From the NCBI GenBank assembly GCA_024958655.1, contig JANWUR010000002.1:1-64000 (forward strand): a DNA stretch of 64,000 nt, given 5' to 3'. Of this stretch, positions 36,513 to 47,089 are shown one piece after another. The DNA comes from Cyanobium sp. FGCU6 (GTDB lineage Bacteria; Cyanobacteriota; Cyanobacteriia; PCC-6307; Cyanobiaceae). A model generated the notes under the pieces. It was not told the origin of the DNA. It did not search any database and worked only from the letters and a program-made list of their open reading frames with translations. The position numbers were made by a program, and so were the translations under genes. Position 1 is the first letter of the stretch; each line of letters opens with the position of its first letter.

Positions 36513-38477
36513 ATGGACGCCGGCTCGATCCCTGGACCCTGGCCGGCGCGACTCCGCTGGGCGCTGGATCAAGGGCGCCGGGTGGCGCACCGCGGCGCTC
36601 CCTATGCGGTGGCGGGCCTGATGTTGCTGGGTCTGCAGCGGCTGCCCCTCACGGAGACCCTCGATCTGCTGTGGTACGACCTGATCACCACCCTCAGGCC
36701 CGCTCCCGGTGGCAAGGAGCATCCGATCGCGCTGGTGGGGATCGACGAGGGTGACATCGGTGCCTTCGGCTGGCCGATCGACGACGCGATCCTCTGCAAG
36801 GCCATCGACCGCATCACGGCGGCCGGCGCCACCGCCGTGGGCCTCGACATCTACCGCGACCGGGGGGTCGGTCCGAACCAGGACTGCCTGCGCCAGCGCT
36901 TCCGGAACGACCCTCGGCTGATCTCCATCAACAACGTGGCCGAGGGCATCGGCCCGGTGCCTGGCACCCCCCCCCAGCGCCAGGGATTCAACGACCTGGT
37001 GGTCGACCCCGACGGGGTGGTGCGCCGCGATCTGGTGCATGTGAGCGGTCAGGATGCCGCCACGGTCTCCTTCCCCCTCAGGGTGCTGGAGGTGGGGAAG
37101 GGCGCTCTGTGGATGAGACAGCAGCTGGAGAAAGGCACCGCCCCAGGCCCCTGGCTCGAGCCCACCTCCGGGGGCTACCAGCGACTGGATGCGGCCGGTT
37201 ACCAGCAGATGCTGGTGTTTGATCGGCCCGGCAGCTTCCCGCTCTGGAACCTGCGGCAGGTGCTGGCTGAGCGCCCGCTGCCCGCGAGCGCCTTCCGGGG
37301 CCGGATGGTGCTGATCGGCAGCACGGCGCCGTCGCTGCGCGATCTGTTCCCGGTCCCCAGGACCCGCTTCGCCACCGACAGCAGCCTGATGCTCATCCCG
37401 GGCGTGGAGATCCACGCCCAGCGGCTGGCGGCGCTGCTGGATCGCTACGAGGGCGACCACAGCCGTCGCATCCGCACCCTGCCGGGCTGGAGCGATGCGG
37501 TGCTGGAACTGCTGGCGGCGGCCCTGGGGCTGGGGCTGGGCGAGGCCTTCCGCCAACTGCGCCGCAGCGTGATCGCGGTGGGCCTGGTGGCCGTTCTGCT
37601 GGTGGGGGGCAGCGTGGCCCTCCTGCTGGCGAACGTCTGGATCGGGCTGGCGATGCCCCTGGCAGCCCTGGTGGTGATGGCGGGCGCCGCCTGGCTGCGG
37701 CGCGGCGCAGCCAGCCAGGAGCAGCAGCAGCAGATCGAGCGGCTTCTGGGGCAGACCACCTCGCCGGCCGTGGCCCGGGCCCTGTGGGACCAGCGTGAGC
37801 AACTGCTGAGCGACGGCCGCTTCGAAGGCCGCCAGCTCATGGTGACGGTGCTGATGTCGGACACCTGCAACTTCACCACGGTGTCGGAGCGCCTGGATCC
37901 GCGCTCCCTGCTGGCCTGGCTGAATCAGGGCATGTCCCGCTTCGTGCCGGCGATCACCACCCGCGGCGGGATGGTGAACAAATTCACCGGCGATGGGCTT
38001 CTGGCCGTCTTCGGAGCGCCGCTGAGTGACGGCCCCGAGGCCGATGCCCTGGCGGCGGTGGAGGCGGCCCTGGCGATCCAGTCGGAGGTGGAGGTGCTCA
38101 ACGACGGCCTGGCGGAGCGGGGCGAACCGGCCATGCACCTGCGCATCGGCCTGCACTCCGGAGACGTGCTGGCAGGTTCGATCGGCAGCAGCGAACGCCT
38201 GGAATACGCCGTGATCGGCGATGCGGTGAACTGCGCCTCACGGCTGGAGAGCGTGGAAAAGGAGCGCCAGCGCAACCGCTGTCGTGTGCTGGTCTCCGCC
38301 GACACCCGCAGCCTGCTCCCCCCCGACCTTGCCCTCCGCTGGGAGGGCTGGGGCCGGATCTCCCTCAAGGGTCGTCAGGAACCGTTGGAGGTCTGGGAAC
38401 TGCTGGGCCCCGCCGTGATCAGCCCGGACAGCGCACCGGCAGCCGTGCCGGCCAGTCCGACGTCAGCACGTCCGTGA
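36513..38477 (+). CDS. CHASE2 domain class III adenylate/guanylate cyclase
   Basis: LVGIDEGDIGAFGWPIDDAILCKAIDRI CHASE2 segment; MVTVLMSDTCNFTTVSE...NKFTGDGLLAVFG...LEYAVIGDAVNCASRLES. Confidence 0.92.
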   Translation: MDAGSIPGPWPARLRWALDQGRRVAHRGAPYAVAGLMLLGLQRLPLTETLDLLWYDLITTLRPAPGGKEHPIALVGIDEGDIGAFGWPIDDAILCKAIDRITAAGATAVGLDIYRDRGVGPNQDCLRQRFRNDPRLISINNVAEGIGPVPGTPPQRQGFNDLVVDPDGVVRRDLVHVSGQDAATVSFPLRVLEVGKGALWMRQQLEKGTAPGPWLEPTSGGYQRLDAAGYQQMLVFDRPGSFPLWNLRQVLAERPLPASAFRGRMVLIGSTAPSLRDLFPVPRTRFATDSSLMLIPGVEIHAQRLAALLDRYEGDHSRRIRTLPGWSDAVLELLAAALGLGLGEAFRQLRRSVIAVGLVAVLLVGGSVALLLANVWIGLAMPLAALVVMAGAAWLRRGAASQEQQQQIERLLGQTTSPAVARALWDQREQLLSDGRFEGRQLMVTVLMSDTCNFTTVSERLDPRSLLAWLNQGMSRFVPAITTRGGMVNKFTGDGLLAVFGAPLSDGPEADALAAVEAALAIQSEVEVLNDGLAERGEPAMHLRIGLHSGDVLAGSIGSSERLEYAVIGDAVNCASRLESVEKERQRNRCRVLVSADTRSLLPPDLALRWEGWGRISLKGRQEPLEVWELLGPAVISPDSAPAAVPASPTSARP

Positions 38478-39105
38478 GGCCGAAGGCCTGGGCCACCATG
38501 GCGCGGTCCGCCGTGGCCCCGCAGGAGCTGCGCAGCTGGTTCAGAGCCCGCTGCAGGGCCGCGTCCTCGGCACCGGCCTCTCTCACCAGCAGCGACAGGG
38601 CCGGAGGCGCGTCGGTGCTGACGAACTCCAGGTCGGTACCGGGGCTCACAGGAGCGTTGGCATCCTCGCAGCGATAGGCGGTTTCCCAGACCGTGGGGCC
38701 CTCGAAGGCCGGCACCGTGAGCAGGGTGACGCCGGCACCGGCGGAGGGGACGGTGCGGCTCTGGGCGACCTTGCGGGCCGCATCCGCCGTGCCGTTGCCG
38801 CGCAGGGGACTGAACGTGAGACCCAGGGGGCGCGGGTTGGCACTGGGTCCCTCGAGGATGCCCACGGTGCGGCTGGCCCCGGGGGCGAACACGCTGCTGG
38901 AGGGAACCAGGTGAGCGATCAGACGGGCCGTGCACTCGCCTCGGGTGCCCCCGCCGATCCGCCGGCCGGGGAAGGTGCTGCGCAGATTGATGGGGTCGGC
39001 GAGGGCCTCAGCGGCGGCCAGGGAGATCAGCGCCAGGGCGGCAAGCAGGGCCATGGTCCTGCCGCCTGGATGGAAGGGGGAGCCGAAGGAGAAGCGTGGG
39101 TTCAT
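38419..39105 (-). CDS. DUF928-like secreted protein
   Basis: FPGRRIGGGTRGECTARLIAHLVPSSS...AFEGPTVWETAYRCEDA; overlaps the cyclase 3' end by 59 nt, tail to tail. Confidence 0.6.
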   Translation of the reverse strand: MNPRFSFGSPFHPGGRTMALLAALALISLAAAEALADPINLRSTFPGRRIGGGTRGECTARLIAHLVPSSSVFAPGASRTVGILEGPSANPRPLGLTFSPLRGNGTADAARKVAQSRTVPSAGAGVTLLTVPAFEGPTVWETAYRCEDANAPVSPGTDLEFVSTDAPPALSLLVREAGAEDAALQRALNQLRSSCGATADRAMVAQAFGLTDVLTSDWPARLPVRCPG

Positions 39106-39127
39106 GGGGAAGCAGGAGAAGGGAGGA

Positions 39128-39520
39128 TCAGCGGAACCAGCCCGGACCACCGGCGACACCCACCGCCAGCAGAGCCCAGAGCAGCTTGGAGCCCACGTGC
39201 AGCGTCTGGTCCATCGGCAGACGCCAGTAATGGCGGCACTTGCCCAGGTCGATCAGCATGTGCACGATCCATTCACCCAGCCCCAGCAGGGGAATGCCGG
39301 TGACCAGAGCCACAAGAAAGCCGTGGATGCCGGCGTGGGCCGTGAGCCACCAGCCCCAGCCGAGGGTGACCCCATGGCCGGGACACTTCTCGCGAGCCAT
39401 CCGATCGCCCTGCAGGCCGAAATCGCCCACGAAGTGACCCATTGAAAGCATCAGGAACAGATTCGCGACGGCGGCAGGATCAGACACAGAGACGGGATGG
39501 AGAACGGCGACCGGAGGCAA
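39128..39520 (-). CDS. DUF3307-like membrane protein
   Basis: LMLSMGHFVGDFGLQGDRMA...WGWWLTAHAGIHGFLVALVTG...WIVHMLIDLGKCRHYW; start uncertain. Confidence 0.6.
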   Translation of the reverse strand: MPPVAVLHPVSVSDPAAVANLFLMLSMGHFVGDFGLQGDRMAREKCPGHGVTLGWGWWLTAHAGIHGFLVALVTGIPLLGLGEWIVHMLIDLGKCRHYWRLPMDQTLHVGSKLLWALLAVGVAGGPGWFR

Positions 39521-39541
39521 CGGAGAAGCCCCGCGCCAGAC

Positions 39542-42500
39542 TTACCAGGGAGTGCCGAGGAGTTCCACCCCGGCCCAGAAGTAAGGATGCCCCATCCCGC
39601 CGGCCACGCGGCGCTGCTGGGCAGATGTGAGCCTGGTGAGAAGAGGAGTGCCGTCAGCCGCCAGCACGGCATCCCCCACCAGACGCAACCGTCCCTGCGC
39701 CATGGCCTCACGGGTGGCTCGCAGCGCATCAGCCTTGGACAGTCCCTGATCGAGGAAGCGATAGAGCTGGAGGAAATAGGCGGAGGTGGCCACGTCATCG
39801 ACGTACCAGAGCGTGCCGATGGCGCTGCGGGAACCGGAGATCAGGGCCAGTCCGGCAAACCCGAGTTCGCTGTCGCTGTCGCCGAGGGCGGTGCGGCAGG
39901 CGCTGAGCGCCACGAGTTCAAGGGGGTTGTTGCCGCGCACCTTGCGCAGACGCATGAAATCCTTGAGGGCGACGGTGTCGTTGCCCGTGTAGATGCGGGC
40001 CTGCGAAGCTCCACCGGGACGGAACTCCGCGTGGGTGGCCACGTGCACCCGGTCGTACCGGGGGTCGCCGGCCTGAGCCAGCAGCACCTGGGGGGTGAAC
40101 CGGTCGTTGAGGTAGAGATCGACGCCGTCGCGTTTGGGGATGCCCGCCAGCTCTTCAGGCACGAGGGGCAGCGGTGCCAGACGGTTGAACTGGGACGCGC
40201 CGGCCGCGAGCACCCTGCCCCGCGAACGGCCAGGGGGTGCCAGCGAGGTGAACCGCAGCGACGGCGTGAGCGAGAAGCCGAAGCGCTCTCCGAACCATTG
40301 GCGCCCGTCGTGCAGGGCCGCGAACGGCACCGCATGGAGGCCGCGGTCGGCCACGATCAGCACCGCGTTGATGCCGTTGCGCTCCAGCGCCGGCGATACA
40401 GGACCGATGAGGATGTCGTGCAGACGACGCGCCGGTGAAGCGGGATCCTGCTCTCCCAGAGGGGCCTGACGGGACAGCTGGCCGTAGAGCCGGCGCAGTT
40501 CTTCCTGAAGAGCCAGCCGGGAGAGGTCGACCCGGCGGCCCACCGGATCGCCGCTGGGCATGATCAGGCTGAGATCCAGGAAGGAATCCCCATCGGTGCC
40601 AGCCATCCCAGGCGGCTTGGGCGTGAAGCTGAGGGACAGGACGGCAGGCACGAACGGATGGGCCGTGCTCCTCGAGGCCTGCTCCGCCTCCCGCAGAAGC
40701 TTCTGCAGCTCCTCAACGGCGAGGGATTCAGGGGCGCCGGGAGGGGCGCTCAGGCCGTCGATGCTGCGGGTGAGGTCGTCGGTGCGGTTGCGATCACCCT
40801 CCGTGACGGCCGTGGCGAGTTGGGCCCCGTCAAGCGAGGCCACGCCGAAACCAATGCGACCGGGCGCCCCACCATCGGCGTCGGAACCGGAAGGGATGGA
40901 GGCCTGGTCCAGGTTGACACTGAGCTGACTGCCACCGACGCCGAAGACATCGGCTCCGGGTACGGCACCCGCGGACGTTTGGACCCCCGGGAAAATCACG
41001 ATGTTTCCAAAGTCTGGGGGCTTGGGAGAGGGGGTCGAGGTCGGGGTTGGTGTGGGCGTCGGTGTGGGCGTCGGTGTCGGCGTGGGCGTCGGTGTCGGCG
41101 TGGGTGTCGGCGTGGGTGTCGGCGTCGGCGTCGGCGTCGGTGTGGGCGTCGGCGTCGGCGTCGGCGTCGGTGTGGGTGTGGGCGTCGGCCTCGGGGCCGG
41201 CGATGGCGTCGGCAGGGCGATCGCCGTCACATGAAAGGTTGTGGAGGTGGGCGTGATCTCACCAGGCACCAGGGCGACCCTGGCTCCGGTGCTGGTGTCG
41301 TTCGTGGAGGTGAACTGGCCGCTGAGAGGTCTCGTGCTGCTGATCAGGTCGAACCTGCTGCCGTCTGGAGGATTGAAGGGATTGACCAGCCCGTAGCTCA
41401 CCGCCCCCCCCAGGGTCACATCCCCCTCCACCTCAAGCGTGTCGTAGTTCACGCCAGCGATCGGTCCGTCCAGGGAGAACGCGAGCCTGGAAGATGAGGT
41501 GAGGACGAGATTGCCGCGCACCACAAGGGTGCCGATGCCCGGATCGCCGCCGGGAAGGATCGTCCCGGCGTTAACGAGGCGGCCACGCGTGGGGGGATTA
41601 CCGGCGGCATCGAGCTGAACGGTTCCGGACCCGGAGATCAGGCCCGTGTTGGTGAGGTTGCCGGATTTAACGGTGGCGCCATTGACAAGCAGAAGGCGGC
41701 CCTTGTTGTCGATGTTGGAGTAAGGGCCGAAATCGAGCAGCTGGTTCGCCTGCACCACACCCGTGACGCCGTTGTCCAGGCTGAGGCCTGCCGCCGGGGT
41801 GCTGTTGAACTGGGCGCCCACGGCACCGCCAGCGAACGAGGCATCGGTCACGAGGCCGGCATTGTCGATCCGGAGGGGCTTAACCAGGGTCTGGGTTCCG
41901 GAGAAGGAAAGGTTGCCACCATCGATCACCTCCATCCTGAAACCTTCGAACCGAGCGTTATTCACAGAGAGCCCAGGGCCAGACCCAACCTGGAGAAGTG
42001 GTGGAACAGCAGGAGTGCCTTCTGCAGTCAGGATGCCGCCATCAATTGAGCCCTTACCCGCAATCGTGAGAACGGCCTCAGACTCACCTCTGATCCTGTT
42101 CGCGGCAATGCCACCGCTAGCGGGCCCTTGAACAAAATCGTCGGTGACGGTGAACTTGGTCTTTTCTCGCAGCCGCAGGATGTTGGTGGAATTCACTGCC
42201 CAGGAAAGGCTGCCGGTGCTCACCTGCCCGGCGCTGAAGATCGCTGAAGGATCACCCGAGGCAGGGTTGGTAAGCAGGAGGTGACCAGGCCTGCCAGCTC
42301 CGGTGTCCGGCCCCACCGTCACCGTCAACTGACTTTGGGGACCGAGACTCGCGGAGCCCCTTGCCCAGAGAACCTGGCTTGCTTCTCCGTGGCGGAGATC
42401 CACAGAGAAGGGTGCCTGGGTGTTGTTCTCCATCCCCACAAAGTCGTCCACAAGCAGATCCTTTGCCGACCACAGCCGAAGCTCGGAAGGAGCCGTCCCT

Positions 42501-43651
42501 GCAAGGCGAGTGATCGATGACTTGAGGCGGAGATCGTCACTGCTGGTGGCGACCGTGACGGAACCGCCGCCCGCAAGAGCGTCCTGGATCCGCAGATTGC
42601 GCACCGCGGAGAACCCAGGGGATGGGTTGTTGAGGGGCCCAGGGAAAAGAATTTCGATGGCGGCGGCCTGCACCCACCAGCTCCCGGCAGTGCCGCCGGC
42701 GTCCGCACCGAAGGCCGGCGTGGTGTCGAGCGTGAGCGAGCCACCGGAAACGGTGCGCACGCTGCCGCCGGCACCGCCTGCCACCCCTCGGGCGCTGAGA
42801 GCCCCCTGCAGCACGGCGTTACTGCCGGCGGTGATCGTCAGGCTGCCGCCGTTGCCCCCCCCCGTGCCGTCGACGGAAATGCTCGAAGTCTTATCCACCG
42901 TGACCTGTTGACCGACAAGCTCAACCGTCCGGCCTGGCAGGTTGATCCCGGCGCCGGTCAGCTGCAGATTGCCGCCCTGGGAGTCGAGCAGAAGACTATT
43001 GGGCAACAGACTGCTGTCGACGGTGAGCAGACCCCCCTGCAGCACCAGATTGCCGTTGCCTGGGAGGCTGAGCTCCGAGAGGGTGGTTGGATCGGTGATC
43101 AGGCCAGCGGGCCCTGGCACGGGAGTACCCGTCAGCCGGAAGGCTGCATCTTGCTTGGTGGAGTACACATCGAACAGCTCCGAGGGAGAGCTGCCGAGCC
43201 GCAGGCCGGTGGCTGTGCTGAGATTCAGGCCCTGGACGCCACTGAAGCGAGCCCCGCTCCCCACCGTCAGGCCCGCGGGAGAGAGCACGAAAAGACTGGC
43301 GGGACCGCTCAGGGAGAGCTGAGTGTCGAGGAGGGTCTTATCCAGCACACCCATGATCACTGACCTGGCCCCGCGGGAGTCAACCGTGACCGTGATGCCT
43401 GAATCGGCCTGGAAACGATCGAACCGATGGAAAAGATTGCCACCCTCGCCACCCGCAAGGGTTCCCTCGGTCACCGCGCAGAGGCCCGTGGTGCAGCTGC
43501 TGCTGTTGGACCCGTTGACCAGGGTGCCAAGACTCAGAGCGCCCGGCGTTGCCTTGATGTCCCCGGCCACGGCAGGCAGGGAGAGCAGTCCACCGATTCC
43601 CAGTCCCGTCAGGGATACGCCGATGGAGCGTGGCGACAGAAACCTAGCCAT
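39542..43651 (-). CDS. TpsA-type filamentous hemagglutinin N-domain fused via a Pro-Thr repeat linker to a C-terminal CHAT protease domain
   Basis: Secretion domain [20 protein letters not shown]...[18 protein letters not shown]...[19 protein letters not shown]; (PT)n linker; CHAT core VHVATHAEF...[13 protein letters not shown]...[11 protein letters not shown] at 43651. Confidence 0.85.
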   Translation of the reverse strand: MARFLSPRSIGVSLTGLGIGGLLSLPAVAGDIKATPGALSLGTLVNGSNSSSCTTGLCAVTEGTLAGGEGGNLFHRFDRFQADSGITVTVDSRGARSVIMGVLDKTLLDTQLSLSGPASLFVLSPAGLTVGSGARFSGVQGLNLSTATGLRLGSSPSELFDVYSTKQDAAFRLTGTPVPGPAGLITDPTTLSELSLPGNGNLVLQGGLLTVDSSLLPNSLLLDSQGGNLQLTGAGINLPGRTVELVGQQVTVDKTSSISVDGTGGGNGGSLTITAGSNAVLQGALSARGVAGGAGGSVRTVSGGSLTLDTTPAFGADAGGTAGSWWVQAAAIEILFPGPLNNPSPGFSAVRNLRIQDALAGGGSVTVATSSDDLRLKSSITRLAGTAPSELRLWSAKDLLVDDFVGMENNTQAPFSVDLRHGEASQVLWARGSASLGPQSQLTVTVGPDTGAGRPGHLLLTNPASGDPSAIFSAGQVSTGSLSWAVNSTNILRLREKTKFTVTDDFVQGPASGGIAANRIRGESEAVLTIAGKGSIDGGILTAEGTPAVPPLLQVGSGPGLSVNNARFEGFRMEVIDGGNLSFSGTQTLVKPLRIDNAGLVTDASFAGGAVGAQFNSTPAAGLSLDNGVTGVVQANQLLDFGPYSNIDNKGRLLLVNGATVKSGNLTNTGLISGSGTVQLDAAGNPPTRGRLVNAGTILPGGDPGIGTLVVRGNLVLTSSSRLAFSLDGPIAGVNYDTLEVEGDVTLGGAVSYGLVNPFNPPDGSRFDLISSTRPLSGQFTSTNDTSTGARVALVPGEITPTSTTFHVTAIALPTPSPAPRPTPTPTPTPTPTPTPTPTPTPTPTPTPTPTPTPTPTPTPTPTPTPTPTPTSTPSPKPPDFGNIVIFPGVQTSAGAVPGADVFGVGGSQLSVNLDQASIPSGSDADGGAPGRIGFGVASLDGAQLATAVTEGDRNRTDDLTRSIDGLSAPPGAPESLAVEELQKLLREAEQASRSTAHPFVPAVLSLSFTPKPPGMAGTDGDSFLDLSLIMPSGDPVGRRVDLSRLALQEELRRLYGQLSRQAPLGEQDPASPARRLHDILIGPVSPALERNGINAVLIVADRGLHAVPFAALHDGRQWFGERFGFSLTPSLRFTSLAPPGRSRGRVLAAGASQFNRLAPLPLVPEELAGIPKRDGVDLYLNDRFTPQVLLAQAGDPRYDRVHVATHAEFRPGGASQARIYTGNDTVALKDFMRLRKVRGNNPLELVALSACRTALGDSDSELGFAGLALISGSRSAIGTLWYVDDVATSAYFLQLYRFLDQGLSKADALRATREAMAQGRLRLVGDAVLAADGTPLLTRLTSAQQRRVAGGMGHPYFWAGVELLGTPW
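41034..41216 (-). repeat. low-complexity Pro-Thr coding repeat between passenger and CHAT domain
   Basis: About 60 codons of near-uninterrupted PT dipeptides; plus strand reads as repeated ggcgtcggtgtg-type units. Confidence 0.95.
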
Positions 43652-43811
43652 CAAAGACTTGCCATCAAAGATTTGCCGCAACCCTGGCCGCACCAATCGT
43701 AGGGGGGCCGTACTGCCGATCAGGTTATTGGTGAACCCATGGCGAAGGACCACCATCGGATTGCGGCAGTGCTCACGACAGGAACTCCGTCCTTCGCGCC
43801 TGCGTGTCGCT

Positions 43812-45665
43812 TCAGTGCTGCTCCAGGAGCATCAGCTGCACATTGGTGGCGCCGAGCTTGCGGGACAGGCCGGTGGTGAGAGCGAGCAGCAGGTCGCAGG
43901 TGGCGTCGGGGTCGACCTGCTGGAGCTCGTCGAAGCGGGCGCGCGAGAGCACCCAGCAGCTGCCCGGTGTGTCGGCAGTCACATTCGCCATCCGGGGCTG
44001 GCCCGAGAGGAAGGCGATCTCGCCGAAACTCACTCCCGGTCCGAAGGTCGCCAGCCGCGACTGATGCAGTTCACCCCCGGCGGTGGGCAGGTCGATGGTG
44101 GTGGTGAAGCGTCCCTCCCGCACCAGGAACAGTTCATCGCCGGTATCCCCCTTGCGGATCACCGCATCGCCGGCCCGGTAGTGGCGATGCTCCATCACGA
44201 CAGCCACGCTCTGGCGATGGGCGGGCTGCAGCTGATCGAGGAAGCCAAGGGTCTCCTCGATCTCGCTGGTGAGCGGGATCTCGGCCTTGGCGTCGAGCGA
44301 CGCCAGCAGGAGGTCCTCCGCGCGCTCGATCGCCTGATCGAGGTTGACCAGGTGGATCAGCCGGTCCTCGGATTCCAGGAAACGGTCGGTGGGCAGACGC
44401 AACCGGGCCGCGCGGGAGATCAGGATGCGGACGCCGCTGTCATGGAGGGCGATGAGCTGCTGCTCCAGCAGTCGTCCGCTCTCCTCCGGCAGTGCGGTGA
44501 CATGCTCAAGGTCCAGCACCAGGATGCGCGCTTCGCTGGAGATCTGGATCAGCTCAGCCACCAGGCACTCCAGGGAGGCCAGATCCAGCACCCCCTGCAC
44601 CAGCACGATGCGGATGCTGTCGCGTTGGTCCTGGAGCAGGGCGGTCTCAGCTGGATTGCGCCAGCGCCGCGACTGACGCTGGCCGCCGCGGTAGGTGCGG
44701 CGGATCGTGGCGCTGCTGTGGGGGTACTGGTTGAACAGACTCAGGCCGAGGCGATCGGCAAGCTCGTTGCACACGGCCACCCCGCGCACACTGTTGCCGT
44801 AGGAATCCAGGGGCGGTGAGTAGGTGGCGATGCCCAGCCGGCCCGGCACCACGGCCAGAACGCCTCCGCCCACGCCACTCTTGGCGGGCATCCCCACGTC
44901 ATAGAGCCATTGGCCGGCGAAGTCGTAGGTGCCGCAGGTGGCCATCAGCGCCAGGATGCGGATCGTGAGCTCCTGGGTGAGCGGCTGGCGACCGGTGAGC
45001 GGGTTGCGCCCCTGGCAGGCCAGGGTGGCTGCCATCACCGCCAGATCCCGGCAGGTCACCGTGATCGAACACTGGCGGAAGTAGAGATCGAGCGAAGGCT
45101 CCGGATGGGCCTCGATGATGTCGAAATTGCGCAGCAGGTGACCGATGGCCCGGTTGCGGTGGCCGGTGGCCTGCTCCGAGGCGAACACGCCATGGTCGAT
45201 CCCCAGCGGACGGCCGGCGAGCTCGGCGAAGAAATCGAGCAGCAGGGTTTCAGCGCCGGCGGGATCGATGTTGTAGATCTGCGCCGTGGTGGCGATCGCC
45301 CCGGCATTGATCATCGGGTTGCGGGGCCGGCCCGTGCTGGGATCGAGGCTGATCGCATTGAAGGCCTCGCCCGAGGGCTCCACCCCCACTTTCTGGAACA
45401 TCCGCTCGGAACCGAGCAGCTTGAGGGCCAGCCCATAGGCGAAGGGCTTGGAGATCGACTGAATCGTGAACGGCTTGCGGGTATCGCCCACCTCGTAGAC
45501 GCGGCCATCGGCCGTGGCCAGGGCGATGCCGAAATCGCCGGGGTCGGCCTTGGCGAGCTCGGGAATGTAATCGGCCGGCTTGCCGTCGTTGAGGGGCTGA
45601 TAGCGCTCGTGCAGTTCCTCCAGCAGCCCCTGGATCACGTTGGCTGCTGCGGGTGGGGACCCCAT
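43812..45665 (-). CDS. glsA: glutaminase with STAS and C-terminal cNMP-binding domains
   Basis: [39 protein letters not shown]...[64 protein letters not shown]...[18 protein letters not shown]. Confidence 0.92.
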   Translation of the reverse strand: MGSPPAAANVIQGLLEELHERYQPLNDGKPADYIPELAKADPGDFGIALATADGRVYEVGDTRKPFTIQSISKPFAYGLALKLLGSERMFQKVGVEPSGEAFNAISLDPSTGRPRNPMINAGAIATTAQIYNIDPAGAETLLLDFFAELAGRPLGIDHGVFASEQATGHRNRAIGHLLRNFDIIEAHPEPSLDLYFRQCSITVTCRDLAVMAATLACQGRNPLTGRQPLTQELTIRILALMATCGTYDFAGQWLYDVGMPAKSGVGGGVLAVVPGRLGIATYSPPLDSYGNSVRGVAVCNELADRLGLSLFNQYPHSSATIRRTYRGGQRQSRRWRNPAETALLQDQRDSIRIVLVQGVLDLASLECLVAELIQISSEARILVLDLEHVTALPEESGRLLEQQLIALHDSGVRILISRAARLRLPTDRFLESEDRLIHLVNLDQAIERAEDLLLASLDAKAEIPLTSEIEETLGFLDQLQPAHRQSVAVVMEHRHYRAGDAVIRKGDTGDELFLVREGRFTTTIDLPTAGGELHQSRLATFGPGVSFGEIAFLSGQPRMANVTADTPGSCWVLSRARFDELQQVDPDATCDLLLALTTGLSRKLGATNVQLMLLEQH

Positions 45666-45766
45666 GGAGGAATGGTCAAGTCCGACTGCCGATCCCAACC
45701 CGTGCCCGGGGCATCGGTCTGTCGCATTCGCTACCTCACGGCCACCAGCGATGGCTGGTGGCGGCA

Positions 45767-47089
45767 TCAGAGCAGCAGCGGATTCGTCGCCGTCGGCCGC
45801 AGTTCGATGCGCGCCCTCAGTCCCCCCGGTGAAGAGGTCTCCAGGTGGAGACGCCCCCCGTTCTCCCGGCAGAAGGCCTCCACGATCTCAAGCCCCAGAC
45901 CCCGATGGCGGCTCCGCTCCCGATCGGCGGCGGGCGGCGGACCGGCCATCGTGCGCCGCGTGGGGGTCAGCAGGCCGGCGCCGTGATCGTCGACCACCAG
46001 GTGGAGGAGGCCGCGCTCGATCCAGGCCGAGAGGCGCACCGGCGGCCGTCCGTGCTCAATGGCGTTGTCGATCAGGTTGCGCAGGGCCCTCTCCAGACCA
46101 ACGGGATCGATGCGGATCAACTGGCGACGCATCACAACCTCCACCACACCACCCGGGTAACTGGCAGCGAGCCGACGGCAGAAGTCATCGAGGGCGAGAT
46201 CCAGCTGCCGGCGGGGAGGCCGATCCCGTTCGGCGAGCAGGGTGAGCTGCTCGGTGATCCGGCCGAGCTGCTGCAGATCAGCGGCGATGGCCTGGGTGGC
46301 GGCGACAGCCTCAGGGCCGACCTTCCGCTGCAGACTCTCCAGCTGCAGGACCACCCTGGTCTGGGGACCGGCCAGATCGTGGGCGAGTCCCCGCAGCAGC
46401 GCATGGCGGGAGGCATCAGCGTCGTTGATCCTCTCCAGCAGGCGATTGACGCGCAGGGCCATCAGCCGCAGCGGCGCGATGCCGCGCTCCGGCAGCAGCG
46501 GAAGCGGCGGTTGAGCCGTATCGGGCAGGGCGCCCACCACCCTTGAGAAGGGTCGCTCGATCTGCCAGCGCAGGAACCCCATCGTGCCAAGCAGGACGCC
46601 CACGAACACTGTCCCAGTGCGCAACAGCGGCAAAAACCAGGCACTGCTGCTGGAGAGCCGTTCAGGCTGGTAAAGCCACAGCGGTGGAATCTGGCCGAGG
46701 GTCTGGAGGCGGATCCAGTAGCCGCCCCAGGGATCAAGGAGCGGGGGCCGGTCCCGCTGGAGGTCGCGGCGGAGTCCATAACGCCGGATCAGCGTCTGCT
46801 GCACCCTCCGATCGAAACCGGAGAGTCCATCGCCGGGTCCCTCCGGTGGCGTGGAGGAGGGCCTGAGGATCACGCCGGGGGGCATCTGCTGGGGAGAGAG
46901 CTGCCGCAGCACCTGCTCCACCAGCAGCACGTTGCGACTGATGCGCAGGCTGCTCTCCGCCTGAAGCCGCGGTTCCAGCATGGTTTGCAGCAACAGCGTG
47001 AGCACGGAGAAGCTCAGGCCACAACCCAGCAGCCACCAGAGCAACAGCTGGGCCCAGTCCTTGCGGCCGAGCCGGGGGGAAGGGTTCAC
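45767..47089 (-). CDS. sensor histidine kinase
   Basis: H-box LLRGLAHDLAGPQTRV, N-box ALRNLIDNAIEHG, G-box RGLGLEIVEAFCRENGG. Confidence 0.92.
   Translation of the reverse strand: MNPSPRLGRKDWAQLLLWWLLGCGLSFSVLTLLLQTMLEPRLQAESSLRISRNVLLVEQVLRQLSPQQMPPGVILRPSSTPPEGPGDGLSGFDRRVQQTLIRRYGLRRDLQRDRPPLLDPWGGYWIRLQTLGQIPPLWLYQPERLSSSSAWFLPLLRTGTVFVGVLLGTMGFLRWQIERPFSRVVGALPDTAQPPLPLLPERGIAPLRLMALRVNRLLERINDADASRHALLRGLAHDLAGPQTRVVLQLESLQRKVGPEAVAATQAIAADLQQLGRITEQLTLLAERDRPPRRQLDLALDDFCRRLAASYPGGVVEVVMRRQLIRIDPVGLERALRNLIDNAIEHGRPPVRLSAWIERGLLHLVVDDHGAGLLTPTRRTMAGPPPAADRERSRHRGLGLEIVEAFCRENGGRLHLETSSPGGLRARIELRPTATNPLLL

Noticed and set aside
34596-38156. 1186-aa minus-strand ORF
   Set aside because: Antisense to the MscS-cNMP and CHASE2 cyclase genes and running into the SIMPL gene; His/Gln/Pro/Arg-rich low-complexity translation typical of high-GC antisense frames.
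41034-41216. CRISPR-like array
   Set aside because: Short irregular in-frame codon repeats without unique spacers. No CRISPR array was seen elsewhere in the window.
41001-41234. GVGVGVGV... plus-strand ORF
   Set aside because: Complement of the Pro-Thr linker coding repeat in the TpsA-CHAT gene.
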